Shown piece after piece: positions 34,924 through 41,424 of a stretch of DNA of 41,424 bases (its first letter is position 1; the number at the start of each line of letters is the position of its first letter). A model generated the notes under the pieces. It ran no database searches and was not told where the DNA came from. It worked only from the letters and a program-made list of their open reading frames with translations. Location: positions 1 to 41,424 of the forward strand of contig JBHHUS010000011.1 of assembly GCA_046861615.1 (NCBI GenBank), in the 5' to 3' direction. The DNA comes from CAZNUM01 sp046861615. Lineage in GTDB: Bacteria; Fidelibacterota; Marinisomatia; Marinisomatales; TCS55. The translations under genes were made by a program, and so were the position numbers.

Positions 34924-35448
34924 TTAGGCCAAGAATTTCGTCACCCGGGGAACGGCCACGAGAAAGATGACAGCGTTGGAGATTTCATGCAGCAGCGTAA
35001 ACCCTAATCCCTTCACCAGGGAAGCGGCTACACCACTCCAACCAAAACCGGCTGTCAGTGGATAACTTACCAGCGTTAATACATCGTAAAACAGCGTCAC
35101 CACTAAACCGATGATTGCCAACCCGGCCAACCGTAATACTCCCAAGGTGGTACGAAACAAGAACGGTTTTAATAGACCTCCAAGGGCACCAATCAATATC
35201 ATCGCTGTAATCTGGGAAAAATACAGGGGTGGAAAGCTGAGTCCGGAGCCCAGAGGGTTCAGACCGGAGAAAATTGCCATGGCGACTCCTCCCACCAGCA
35301 TACCCCAGCCGGTACCCAGGGAGAGCCCCGCCAGGAAAACAATCACCGTTATCAGCTCCACATTGGGAATCAGCATTAAAGAATATCCCAATCCAATGGC
35401 CAGGGCACAGAATATGGAAGCCCGGACGAGATTATTTAGATTCCGCAT
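34924..35448 (-). CDS. ECF transporter S component, substrate unknown
   Basis: This 174-residue integral membrane protein has about six helices. Its pattern is that of ECF S components: an ASIFCALAIGLGYSLMLIPNVELITVIVFLAG start, then a GLSLGTGWGMLVGGVAMAIFSGLNP loop. S components bind vitamins, queuine precursors or metals and need a shared EcfT/EcfA module, which is absent from the window. The neighbourhood with a B12 riboswitch system suggests cobalamin or a precursor, but this is inference only. It overlaps the upstream HD exonuclease gene by 17 bases. Confidence 0.78.
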   Translation of the reverse strand: MRNLNNLVRASIFCALAIGLGYSLMLIPNVELITVIVFLAGLSLGTGWGMLVGGVAMAIFSGLNPLGSGLSFPPLYFSQITAMILIGALGGLLKPFLFRTTLGVLRLAGLAIIGLVVTLFYDVLTLVSYPLTAGFGWSGVAASLVKGLGFTLLHEISNAVIFLVAVPRVTKFLA

Positions 35449-36397
35449 TGCCTTTGTAAAGGGGAATCCGGAAATAATTGTGACGGTTGGTCCAGTCTCC
35501 TTCTTCCCGGTCTTCCTGAAGAGCCTGATCCATCAGGTTCATCTGGGCATCGAGAATATCAATCAAATGTACCAGTAATGCTTCCCGGAAAGCCGGTTTT
35601 TTCGGACTCTGCCATTCATATTTTCCCTGATGTGCCAAGAGAATATGTTCCAGCTTCAACAGTAAATCCGGGGGGAAATTAGTTATTTCACTGGCGGCTG
35701 CACGGACCATATCCCGTCCCAAAATAATATGTCCCAGAAAATTTCCCGAAGTAGTAAAGGAAGGATCATAATCCGACTCAATTTCCTGAAGTTTGCCAAT
35801 ATCGTGCAATAATACACCACTTAACATTAAATCCTGATCAATTTGGTAGTGCGGCGCAAAAAATTTTGCAATCTGGGCCATGGAACAAATATGTTCCAGA
35901 AAACCGGAACGGTAATTATGATGCATGGAAACAGAGGCAGGATGGGTCAGTATTTTTTCTTTATGTTGGGAATAAAGGTTCTGGACGAGGCGTTTTAAAT
36001 CCTTGTTCTTGATCTTTCTGATAATCCCCGTTACTTCTTTCCACATAACTTTGGGGTCATGGCTTGAGGTTGGAACAATCAAGGCGGGGTCAAACCCGTA
36101 GCGGGCGTAGGCCTGAACGGTGGCCCGGTTAATTTGTTTTATTACTAACTGGGGCCGTTCTAAAAATGTCTCTACAATACCCTTTACCACAACCGGGTCG
36201 CCGCCAGAGAATTTTTCATTAAAAGCAGCTACCTTATCCCAAATCTTTCCCTGGACCTGTCCCGTGCGATCCCGCAGCACCAGATCTAAATATAAATCAC
36301 CGGCTCGGGTATGGCGAAGATGTTTTTCCACACACAGGTAAAAACCCTGAATAGTGTCCCCCTCTTTGAATTTTGCAATGGGTATAATTGGTTTCAT
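35432..36397 (-). CDS. 3'-5' exoribonuclease of the YhaM family (OB fold plus HD domain)
   Basis: A 321-residue protein with an N-terminal OB-fold nucleic-acid-binding domain (about residues 10-95) and a C-terminal HD phosphohydrolase domain. The metal-binding histidines are seen in HHNYRSGFLEH and LLHDIGKLQEI, with GHIILG following. This arrangement is that of YhaM/CBF1, a 3'-5' exonuclease of RNA and single-stranded DNA. The length matches the about 314 residues of B. subtilis YhaM. It is divergent from the GNAT gene. Confidence 0.88.
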   Translation of the reverse strand: MKPIIPIAKFKEGDTIQGFYLCVEKHLRHTRAGDLYLDLVLRDRTGQVQGKIWDKVAAFNEKFSGGDPVVVKGIVETFLERPQLVIKQINRATVQAYARYGFDPALIVPTSSHDPKVMWKEVTGIIRKIKNKDLKRLVQNLYSQHKEKILTHPASVSMHHNYRSGFLEHICSMAQIAKFFAPHYQIDQDLMLSGVLLHDIGKLQEIESDYDPSFTTSGNFLGHIILGRDMVRAAASEITNFPPDLLLKLEHILLAHQGKYEWQSPKKPAFREALLVHLIDILDAQMNLMDQALQEDREEGDWTNRHNYFRIPLYKGNAESK

Positions 36398-36448
36398 CGG
36401 TTCTAAATTTTAAGGTCAAACTTACAACTTTTCGCAGAAAGAAAAGCC

Positions 36449-36928
36449 ATGTCCCTCCAATTTCAAAAAATAAACTACCACCTCCCGCAGGAGGCCAGAA
36501 TTATGAAAGCCTGTCTCACAGACTGGTTTCAAAATCCCAAGGACCTTCATCTAACGGACCCCCGCATGACCTACCCCTTTAATTTTGAAAAGTGGAAAAA
36601 ACTTTCTTATCAGCACCGGAATACAGTTACCTACGTGTTAAAGGACTCAGACTGGATTATCGGAATGGCCAGTCTGTCCATTGATAATCAGAAAAAAAAC
36701 GGGCATCTGTTTCATGTATTTATTGAACCGGGACACCGGAATCGTAGCTATGGAAATAAACTGGTTCAGTTTCTGGAACGGACCGCCAGAAATCTGGGGA
36801 TGAAGACTTTGTCTCTCTGGGTTGCAGCAAATAATTCCCCAGCCATTAAACTTTACCAATCCCGGAACTTTCATCCGTCAAAAGGCGCGGATAAAAATCG
36901 ACTGAAAATGCTGAAACAATTAATCTGA
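36449..36928 (+). CDS. GNAT-family N-acetyltransferase
   Basis: A 159-residue protein with a GNAT fold. The acetyl-CoA-binding motif lies in FIEPGHRNRSYGNKLVQFLE (motif A, R/QxxGxG/A-like), followed by LSLWVAANNSPAIKLYQSRNF, the usual motif B with the terminal tyrosine. The acceptor substrate cannot be told from sequence. It stands alone between two minus-strand units with an AGAAAG-like ribosome-binding site. Confidence 0.82.
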   Translation: MSLQFQKINYHLPQEARIMKACLTDWFQNPKDLHLTDPRMTYPFNFEKWKKLSYQHRNTVTYVLKDSDWIIGMASLSIDNQKKNGHLFHVFIEPGHRNRSYGNKLVQFLERTARNLGMKTLSLWVAANNSPAIKLYQSRNFHPSKGADKNRLKMLKQLI

Positions 36929-37113
36929 GGGGGACTGGTTTTACCGCTTTAGGACCGGTACGAGGTAACACTTATACTTAATATCAACTTCCGGCTTTGG
37001 AAACTAACACCGGAAGACAGCCACATAATCCAATCCGGTCGTACAGACAACAGGGGTGAATACAGACTCTGTTCAAGTATCCCGTTCTTCTGCCCCCAGG
37101 GTAATATCGTAAT

Positions 37114-37132
37114 CACGAACCTTAAATTCGTG
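37114..37132 (-). repeat. Hairpin directly downstream of fur, possible terminator
   Basis: CACGAA (37114-37119) and TTCGTG (37127-37132) form a perfect six-base stem with a seven-base loop, five bases after the fur stop. No U-run follows on the minus strand, so it is a weak terminator candidate. The remaining part of the gap 36929-37113 contains no frame or RNA that I can recognise, apart from a TTCCGG/CCGGAA pairing. Confidence 0.3.
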
Positions 37133-37137
37133 CGACT

Positions 37138-37566
37138 TTATTGCTCACGGCAGGATGAACAAACTCCAAATAGCTGGTGGGAATGATAATCCAGTTCAAA
37201 GCCGTGCTGCCGGACTATTACTTCCTGCAGAGATTCAATGCGATCATCAACAAACTCCACAATTTTACCGCATTTTCTACAAACTAAATGGTCGTGGTGA
37301 CTGACATCCAAGCGGTGTTCATAACGGGCGCGACCTTCACCCAGTTCCAGCTTTCGAACCATTTTGTTTTTTACCAATACATCAATTGTCCGGTAAACGG
37401 TTGCCCGGGAAACACGGAGTCCACGCTTCACTATGGTCAAATAAATATCCTCAGCATCGCGATGGGTTGTGGTTGAACATATTTCATCCCAAACTGCCTG
37501 ACGTTGTTTGGTGTATTTCAACCCTTCTTTTTGCAGGATTGCTCTGAACTGATCTGGTTTTTTCAC
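37138..37566 (-). CDS. fur: Ferric uptake regulator (Fur family)
   Basis: A metalloregulator of about 142 residues with an N-terminal winged helix (YTKQRQAVWDEI, RVSRATVYRTIDVL) and a C-terminal dimerisation domain. The metal motif HHDHLVCRKCGKIVEF and the second pair CSSC give the structural Cys4 zinc site. Glu replaces the Asp that marks PerR (IVDF), which favours Fur over PerR. I chose GTG 37566, which has an AAGGA ribosome-binding site ten bases upstream; a TTG at 37590 would add eight residues but lacks one. Confidence 0.9.
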   Translation of the reverse strand: MKKPDQFRAILQKEGLKYTKQRQAVWDEICSTTTHRDAEDIYLTIVKRGLRVSRATVYRTIDVLVKNKMVRKLELGEGRARYEHRLDVSHHDHLVCRKCGKIVEFVDDRIESLQEVIVRQHGFELDYHSHQLFGVCSSCREQ

Positions 37567-37594
37567 GCTTTTCTTATCCTTTAGTCTCAATATA

Positions 37595-37609
37595 TGAGAA
37601 TGAGTCTCA
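37595..37609 (-). promoter_or_regulatory. Fur-box-like palindrome in the fur promoter
   Basis: TGAGAAT-G-AGTCTCA is a 7-1-7 inverted repeat with one mismatch, matching the shape of Fur-family operators (consensus TGATAATnATTATCA). It lies 28-42 bases upstream of the chosen fur start. A -10-like TATAAA (37620-37615, minus strand) is just upstream, so the palindrome would cover the transcription start. This implies autoregulation. Confidence 0.6.
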
Positions 37610-37686
37610 ATTAATTTATATCTAAAAATTTACTGCTAAAAGGAAATGTTTTTTTTGCTAACTAAATTTTTCCTAAGGAATCTATA

Positions 37687-39867
37687 TCAGCTGATGGGGG
37701 CGTCCACCTTTTTCAGGTTGGCGAATTTCACAATGAATTTCTTCTTTTCACCGTCTTTAAAGACTACCCCTACCCGCTGGTTTTCACCCTGACCGCTGAG
37801 AGCCATGATCTTACCAATGCCGAAAATGGCATGTTCTACAAAATCCCCCACTTTAAAGTCATCGAAGGTGGTGACAGTTCGTTTCACCTCCAGACGGGTG
37901 CGCCCCTTGGCTGAAATGACCACTTTTCGGGTGAGAGCGGAAGAAAAGGAAATTTTTTCCATGTTGTCCTCCGGCACTTCATGAACAAAGCGGGATACCA
38001 GACCGTACAAGTCCTCGCCCCCCATCCGACGCCGGCGATCGGCATACATTAAATATACTTTTTCCTTAGCCCGGGTCAATCCAACATAAAACAGACGTCG
38101 CTCCTCCTCCAACCTATCCGGTTGATCAAGGGAGTTGTAATGGGGAAATAATCCATCCTCTAAACCGGTCATAAAGACCACGGGAAACTCCAGACCTTTG
38201 GAAGCATGCAGCGTCATGAGCGTAACCCGGTTAGTTTCGTCATTCCACTGATCAATATCCGAGAGCAGGGAAACTTCTTCCAGGAATTGTTTCAGGTCCC
38301 CTTCAGGATTTCGTGACATGAATTCATCTACGCTGCTTAAAAATTCGATCACATTATCATAGCGTTCCTGGTCATTGTGGGCGGTACTGCCCTTGTAATA
38401 GGTCAGAATACCAGTTTCTTCTACCAGGGTCCGTACCAGTTCTCCGGCATTCAACTTAGAGAGTAGCTGGTTATATTTTTTCACCATGGCATTAAATCCG
38501 GAAAGGGCATTGGCCTGTTTTCCACGAATATCCATTGTCTCGGGATCAGCCAGAACCTCCAGCAAATCAATTTTTCGTTGCTTGGACAATTGCACGCATT
38601 TGTCCACCGTTTTCATCCCAATCCCCCGGGGCGGGAAATTGATTACTCGCCGGAGCGAAATGGTATCCTTGGTATTCACCACCAGATTCAGATAGGCTAA
38701 AATATCCTTAACTTCTTTCCGGTCGTAGAATCGGGTTCCACCTACAATATTGTAGGGAATCCCTGACCGGCGGAAACTGTCTTCCAGCGCCCGGGACTGA
38801 GCATTAGTACGGTAAAGCACGGCGAAATGACTGAAAGGTCGTTTATGCAGTTTTATTTCCTTTTCCAGGGCTCGGACAACGGCATCGGCTTCTTCCATTT
38901 CATCATGGGTTTCAATCAGACCCAGTTTCTCGCCGGTTCCGTTCACCGTCCGCAGCTCCTTGGGCGCCCGGTCCATATTATTTTTCACTACCGCAGAAGC
39001 CGAATCCAGAATGTACTGGGTGGAACGATAGTTCTGCTCCAGTGTAAAAATCCTGGCGTTGGAAAAAGCGGTTTCAAAGTCCAGAATATTCTTGATATCG
39101 GCACCGCGCCAACCGTAAATGGATTGGTCATCATCCCCCACAACACAGATCTGCTGATGTTTCTGAGCCAGATAACGAACCAGTAAAAACTGGGGCCGGT
39201 TAGTATCCTGATACTCATCCACTAAAATATATTGCCACTTCTGCTGGTATTTTTCCAGCACAGACGGGAAGTTTTTAAACAACTCCAGGGGGAACAGCAG
39301 TAAATCATCAAAATCCAGGGCATTATTCTTTTTCAGTTCCTGCTGATAGTCGGCATAACACTCGGCAATGATTCGGTCCCGGACCGTCCGGATACCTTTT
39401 TGAGCCCGGGCGGGGTCGATTAGACGGTTCTTATACAAGCTAATCCGGGCACTGAGTTCTGCCGGAGTAATCTGATTCTTGGGAAGACCTTTGGAATCCA
39501 TCAGCACTCTCAACAGCGCCTTCTGATCCTGGGTATCGTAAATAGTAAAATCGGGAGTGAATTCCAAGTGATGGATTTCCTGTCGCAGTAAGCGGGCACA
39601 AATGGAATGAAACGTCCCGATAGTTACATTCAATCCCTTGGCTTTTAATTGCTTTGCCACCCGGCTGCGCATCTCATCAGCGGCTTTATTAGTAAAAGTC
39701 ACTGCCAGAATATCTTCCGGTCGAAAAAGTTCCTGTTGAATTAAATAGGCTATTTTGTGGGTTAAGACACGCGTTTTACCACTACCGGCCCCGGCAAAAA
39801 TCAATGTGGGTTGGCCAATGAATTCCACCGCTGCTTTCTGTTCCCGATTCAGATTTTTTCTTCCCAT
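37687..39867 (-). CDS. pcrA: DNA helicase PcrA/UvrD
   Basis: A 726-residue superfamily 1A 3'-5' helicase used in repair and replication restart. Motifs in order are Walker A FAGAGSGKTRVLTHK, DEYQDTN, GDDDQSIYGWRGAD, LEQNYRS, and LMTLHASKGLEFPVVF. The C-terminal Tudor-like region after VGDFVEHAIFGIGKI is the RNA-polymerase-binding tail of PcrA/UvrD. The length is normal. It is 12 bases downstream of mltG. Confidence 0.96.
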   Translation of the reverse strand: MGRKNLNREQKAAVEFIGQPTLIFAGAGSGKTRVLTHKIAYLIQQELFRPEDILAVTFTNKAADEMRSRVAKQLKAKGLNVTIGTFHSICARLLRQEIHHLEFTPDFTIYDTQDQKALLRVLMDSKGLPKNQITPAELSARISLYKNRLIDPARAQKGIRTVRDRIIAECYADYQQELKKNNALDFDDLLLFPLELFKNFPSVLEKYQQKWQYILVDEYQDTNRPQFLLVRYLAQKHQQICVVGDDDQSIYGWRGADIKNILDFETAFSNARIFTLEQNYRSTQYILDSASAVVKNNMDRAPKELRTVNGTGEKLGLIETHDEMEEADAVVRALEKEIKLHKRPFSHFAVLYRTNAQSRALEDSFRRSGIPYNIVGGTRFYDRKEVKDILAYLNLVVNTKDTISLRRVINFPPRGIGMKTVDKCVQLSKQRKIDLLEVLADPETMDIRGKQANALSGFNAMVKKYNQLLSKLNAGELVRTLVEETGILTYYKGSTAHNDQERYDNVIEFLSSVDEFMSRNPEGDLKQFLEEVSLLSDIDQWNDETNRVTLMTLHASKGLEFPVVFMTGLEDGLFPHYNSLDQPDRLEEERRLFYVGLTRAKEKVYLMYADRRRRMGGEDLYGLVSRFVHEVPEDNMEKISFSSALTRKVVISAKGRTRLEVKRTVTTFDDFKVGDFVEHAIFGIGKIMALSGQGENQRVGVVFKDGEKKKFIVKFANLKKVDAPIS

Positions 39868-39879
39868 AGGTCCTGCTTA

Positions 39880-40926
39880 TTAACTTTTATTAAGATTCTG
39901 TCTGCGTATTTTTCTGCGAAAGCGCTGGAATTCACGCTTAGCCTGGTTATGTTCATTCTGCGTTTTGGAAAAGGTATGGTAGCCATCCCCGCGAGCAACA
40001 AAATAAAGAAATTCTGTCTCCGCCGGGTACAGGGCGGCCTTGATGGATTCCAGTCCGGGATTATTAATCGGTCCCGGTGGAAGGCCGTGATATAGATAAG
40101 TGTTGTAAGGAGAATCAATTTTTAAATCGCGGTTCAATAAGCGCCTGGGACTATCTTTAATAATATACTGAATGGTGGGATCCGCCTGAAGTTTCATTCC
40201 CTTCTTCAAGCGATTGTGGTACACGCCGGAGATCAACGGTCGTTCCCGGTTATAAATTGCTTCACCTTCAATAATGGAGGCCAGGGTGAGGGTCTCCTGT
40301 TCCGACAGATCCAATTCCACCATCCGGGCCCGCATTTCGTTGGTAATATGTTCTTTATATTGATTCACCATCAGTGTAATAATTTCCCGGGGAGTGATAT
40401 CCTCCGGGAAGTAATAAGTATTCGGGAAAAGGTAACCTTCAAAGGAATCCCCTTCGATCCCCAGCTTCCAGAGTAACATTCGATTGGAACAAAGGGCGCT
40501 AAAATCTTCCGGATCAATTTGCAGTTTCCGCCCCAGTTCTTGGGCAATATCCCGGATAGTCCAACCCTCCAGAACAGTGATCCGCTTCTGCACCTGGCGA
40601 CCGTGGACCAGTTGATCAATAATATCAAAATTCGACTGGGCGTTCATCAGTTTGAACCGGCCGGCGGGAATATCCTTCTCGTAACCCAGTATGCGCACTG
40701 CCAACAAAAAGGCCGGTTCGCTGCTGATAACATTCTTGTCCATCAGAGCGGTACTCACTCCTTTCAGGGAAGCTCCCTTGGGGATGGTAACCTTGACCGA
40801 TTCATAGGGATTTCCCTGGGGCCAGAGAATAATCAATCCATAAAAGGCCATAAGAACACCCAGCACAAGGGCTGCAAATCCGCTGATAAAGTTTTGGTCG
40901 AGATGAAAGTGGCGTTTTTTCACCAT
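39880..40926 (-). CDS. mltG: Endolytic murein transglycosylase MltG
   Basis: A 348-residue inner-membrane enzyme of the YceG family that cuts nascent glycan strands and acts as a terminator of chain growth. One transmembrane helix lies at about residues 15-35, followed by a LysM-like subdomain. The catalytic Glu220 is in LASIIEGEA, and KLQADPTIQYI and PSPYNTYLYHGLPPGPI-type motifs are present (here starting SPYNTY). It is divergent from the DUF3098-like gene. Confidence 0.95.
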   Translation of the reverse strand: MVKKRHFHLDQNFISGFAALVLGVLMAFYGLIILWPQGNPYESVKVTIPKGASLKGVSTALMDKNVISSEPAFLLAVRILGYEKDIPAGRFKLMNAQSNFDIIDQLVHGRQVQKRITVLEGWTIRDIAQELGRKLQIDPEDFSALCSNRMLLWKLGIEGDSFEGYLFPNTYYFPEDITPREIITLMVNQYKEHITNEMRARMVELDLSEQETLTLASIIEGEAIYNRERPLISGVYHNRLKKGMKLQADPTIQYIIKDSPRRLLNRDLKIDSPYNTYLYHGLPPGPINNPGLESIKAALYPAETEFLYFVARGDGYHTFSKTQNEHNQAKREFQRFRRKIRRQNLNKS

Positions 40927-41031
40927 AATAGGGGGCGGAAGTTACCCCCCTCAATCATTCCGAGTCAAATTTTAAAGTAAATCCAAACTTTCAATCCTGG
41001 TTTACCAACTGCTGAAAAAGAGTTGGCTGCC

Positions 41032-41298
41032 GTGCTCACCAGCCTTAATTTTGCCGCCGCCGTGAGCAAGAAAAAAGATGCAAATAAAGTACAATTTTTC
41101 AGCGGCTGGGCCTTTGGAAAGATTAATTACATCTTTTTCGGTATTGGCCTGGCACTGATACTCAGCGGTTATGCCGTCATGGCCGCCGGATCGGTGAACA
41201 GTTTTCAGAGTCTGACCCTGGCGCCGTTCATGTTATTTCTGGGGTATGTGGTGGCCATACCGTTTGCCCTGATTTACCGTCATAAAAAAAGGGAATAA
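41032..41298 (+). CDS. DUF3098-like small membrane protein
   Basis: A protein of about 88 residues with two transmembrane helices and a basic C-terminal tail. The pattern FGKINYIFFGIGLALILSG, then a short loop, then LTLAPFMLFLGYVVAIP resembles DUF3098, a small family found next to ftsX or uppP in Bacteroidota. I chose GTG 41032 because an AAAGAG site lies nine bases upstream; TTG at 41023 directly abuts that site. The function is not known. Confidence 0.72.
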   Translation: MLTSLNFAAAVSKKKDANKVQFFSGWAFGKINYIFFGIGLALILSGYAVMAAGSVNSFQSLTLAPFMLFLGYVVAIPFALIYRHKKRE

Positions 41299-41321
41299 AC
41301 CGTTATTCAGGGGAATGGCAG

Positions 41322-41420
41322 ATTGCTGTTCAGGCAATTTCAGCCAGACCCAATTTGTCGTTATTTTACATTGGGACCGTAGTTTCCGTCTTCATTCCGA
41401 AAAATCGGAATTGCGACGGA
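41322..41420 (+). other. Run of three hairpins at the right edge, possible terminator and leader structure
   Basis: ATTGC (41322-41326) pairs with GCAAT (41334-41338) and is followed by TTT, a possible terminator of the DUF3098-like gene. CCCAAT (41349-41354) pairs with ATTGGG (41370-41375). TCCGTC (41385-41390) pairs with GACGGA (41415-41420) around TTCCGA-AAAA-TCGGAA (41395-41410). The stems are visible in the sequence. Whether they form a known RNA element cannot be judged because the window ends here. Confidence 0.35.
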
Positions 41421-41424
41421 CAGG

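Noticed and set aside
36929..37137. Gap downstream of the GNAT gene as a possible small RNA or small gene.
   Set aside because: Only scattered short inverted repeats are present, with no coding frame with an RBS and no recognisable RNA family.
37138..37566. The Fur-family protein as PerR.
   Set aside because: The diagnostic Asp of PerR in the IVDF position is Glu here (IVEF), as in Fur.

Overview
The window looks like chromosomal DNA of a Gram-negative bacterium of the Fibrobacterota-Chlorobiota-Bacteroidota (FCB) superphylum. A Marinimicrobia/SAR406-like or Ignavibacteria/KSB1-like lineage fits best, but this is inference from gene content only. Pointers are a complex I cluster ordered nuoABCDHIJKL with no nuoEFG, DUF2851 and DUF3098 family proteins, a 31-residue COX24/bS22-like ribosomal protein, a ribosomal S1 with long acidic ends, and a BtuB/BtuG-type outer-membrane pair under a cobalamin riboswitch. 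I see no rRNA, tRNA, insertion sequence, prophage, CRISPR array or toxin-antitoxin pair. Gene density is very high and base use is even throughout.

Region 1 (1-5330, minus): a respiratory complex I operon, nuoA-B-C-D-H-I-J-K and the start of nuoL, which runs off the left edge. Region 2 (5533-6919, plus): a monofunctional proline dehydrogenase and a small CoA-binding protein, divergent from nuo. Region 3 (6965-29830, minus): 25 co-directional genes, mostly overlapping or nearly touching. They cover cell-wall peptide hydrolysis (NlpC/P60), an HNH nuclease, TrpS, ScpA/ScpB, an RluB-type pseudouridine synthase, Cmk, ribosomal S1, a YbbR protein, TsaD, a VWA-like membrane protein, nucleotide-sugar enzymes (Ugd, RfbC), SerS, an acyltransferase, DUF2851, an RfaE2-like nucleotidyltransferase, a LysM transglycosylase, SppA, HU, the bS22-like protein, a secreted trinuclear-zinc hydrolase, exonuclease VII (XseA/XseB) and NAD kinase.

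Region 4 (29831-33280, plus): a cobalamin riboswitch, a putative RBS/start-sequestering hairpin, a TonB-dependent receptor with a BtuB-like TonB box, and a surface beta-propeller lipoprotein resembling BtuG. This is the most interesting part. Facing it (33310-36397, minus) are a plug-less outer-membrane barrel, an ECF-type S component and a YhaM-like HD exonuclease. Region 5 (36449-41424): a GNAT acetyltransferase, a Fur regulator with a Fur-box-like palindrome in its own promoter, a PcrA/UvrD helicase, MltG, a DUF3098-like membrane protein and a hairpin-rich right edge.

I found no wholly new system. The best leads are the riboswitch-controlled B12 receptor pair with its possible ECF partner, the switch architecture, the tiny bS22-like gene, and the zinc hydrolase whose metal ligands mix nuclease and phospholipase C patterns.
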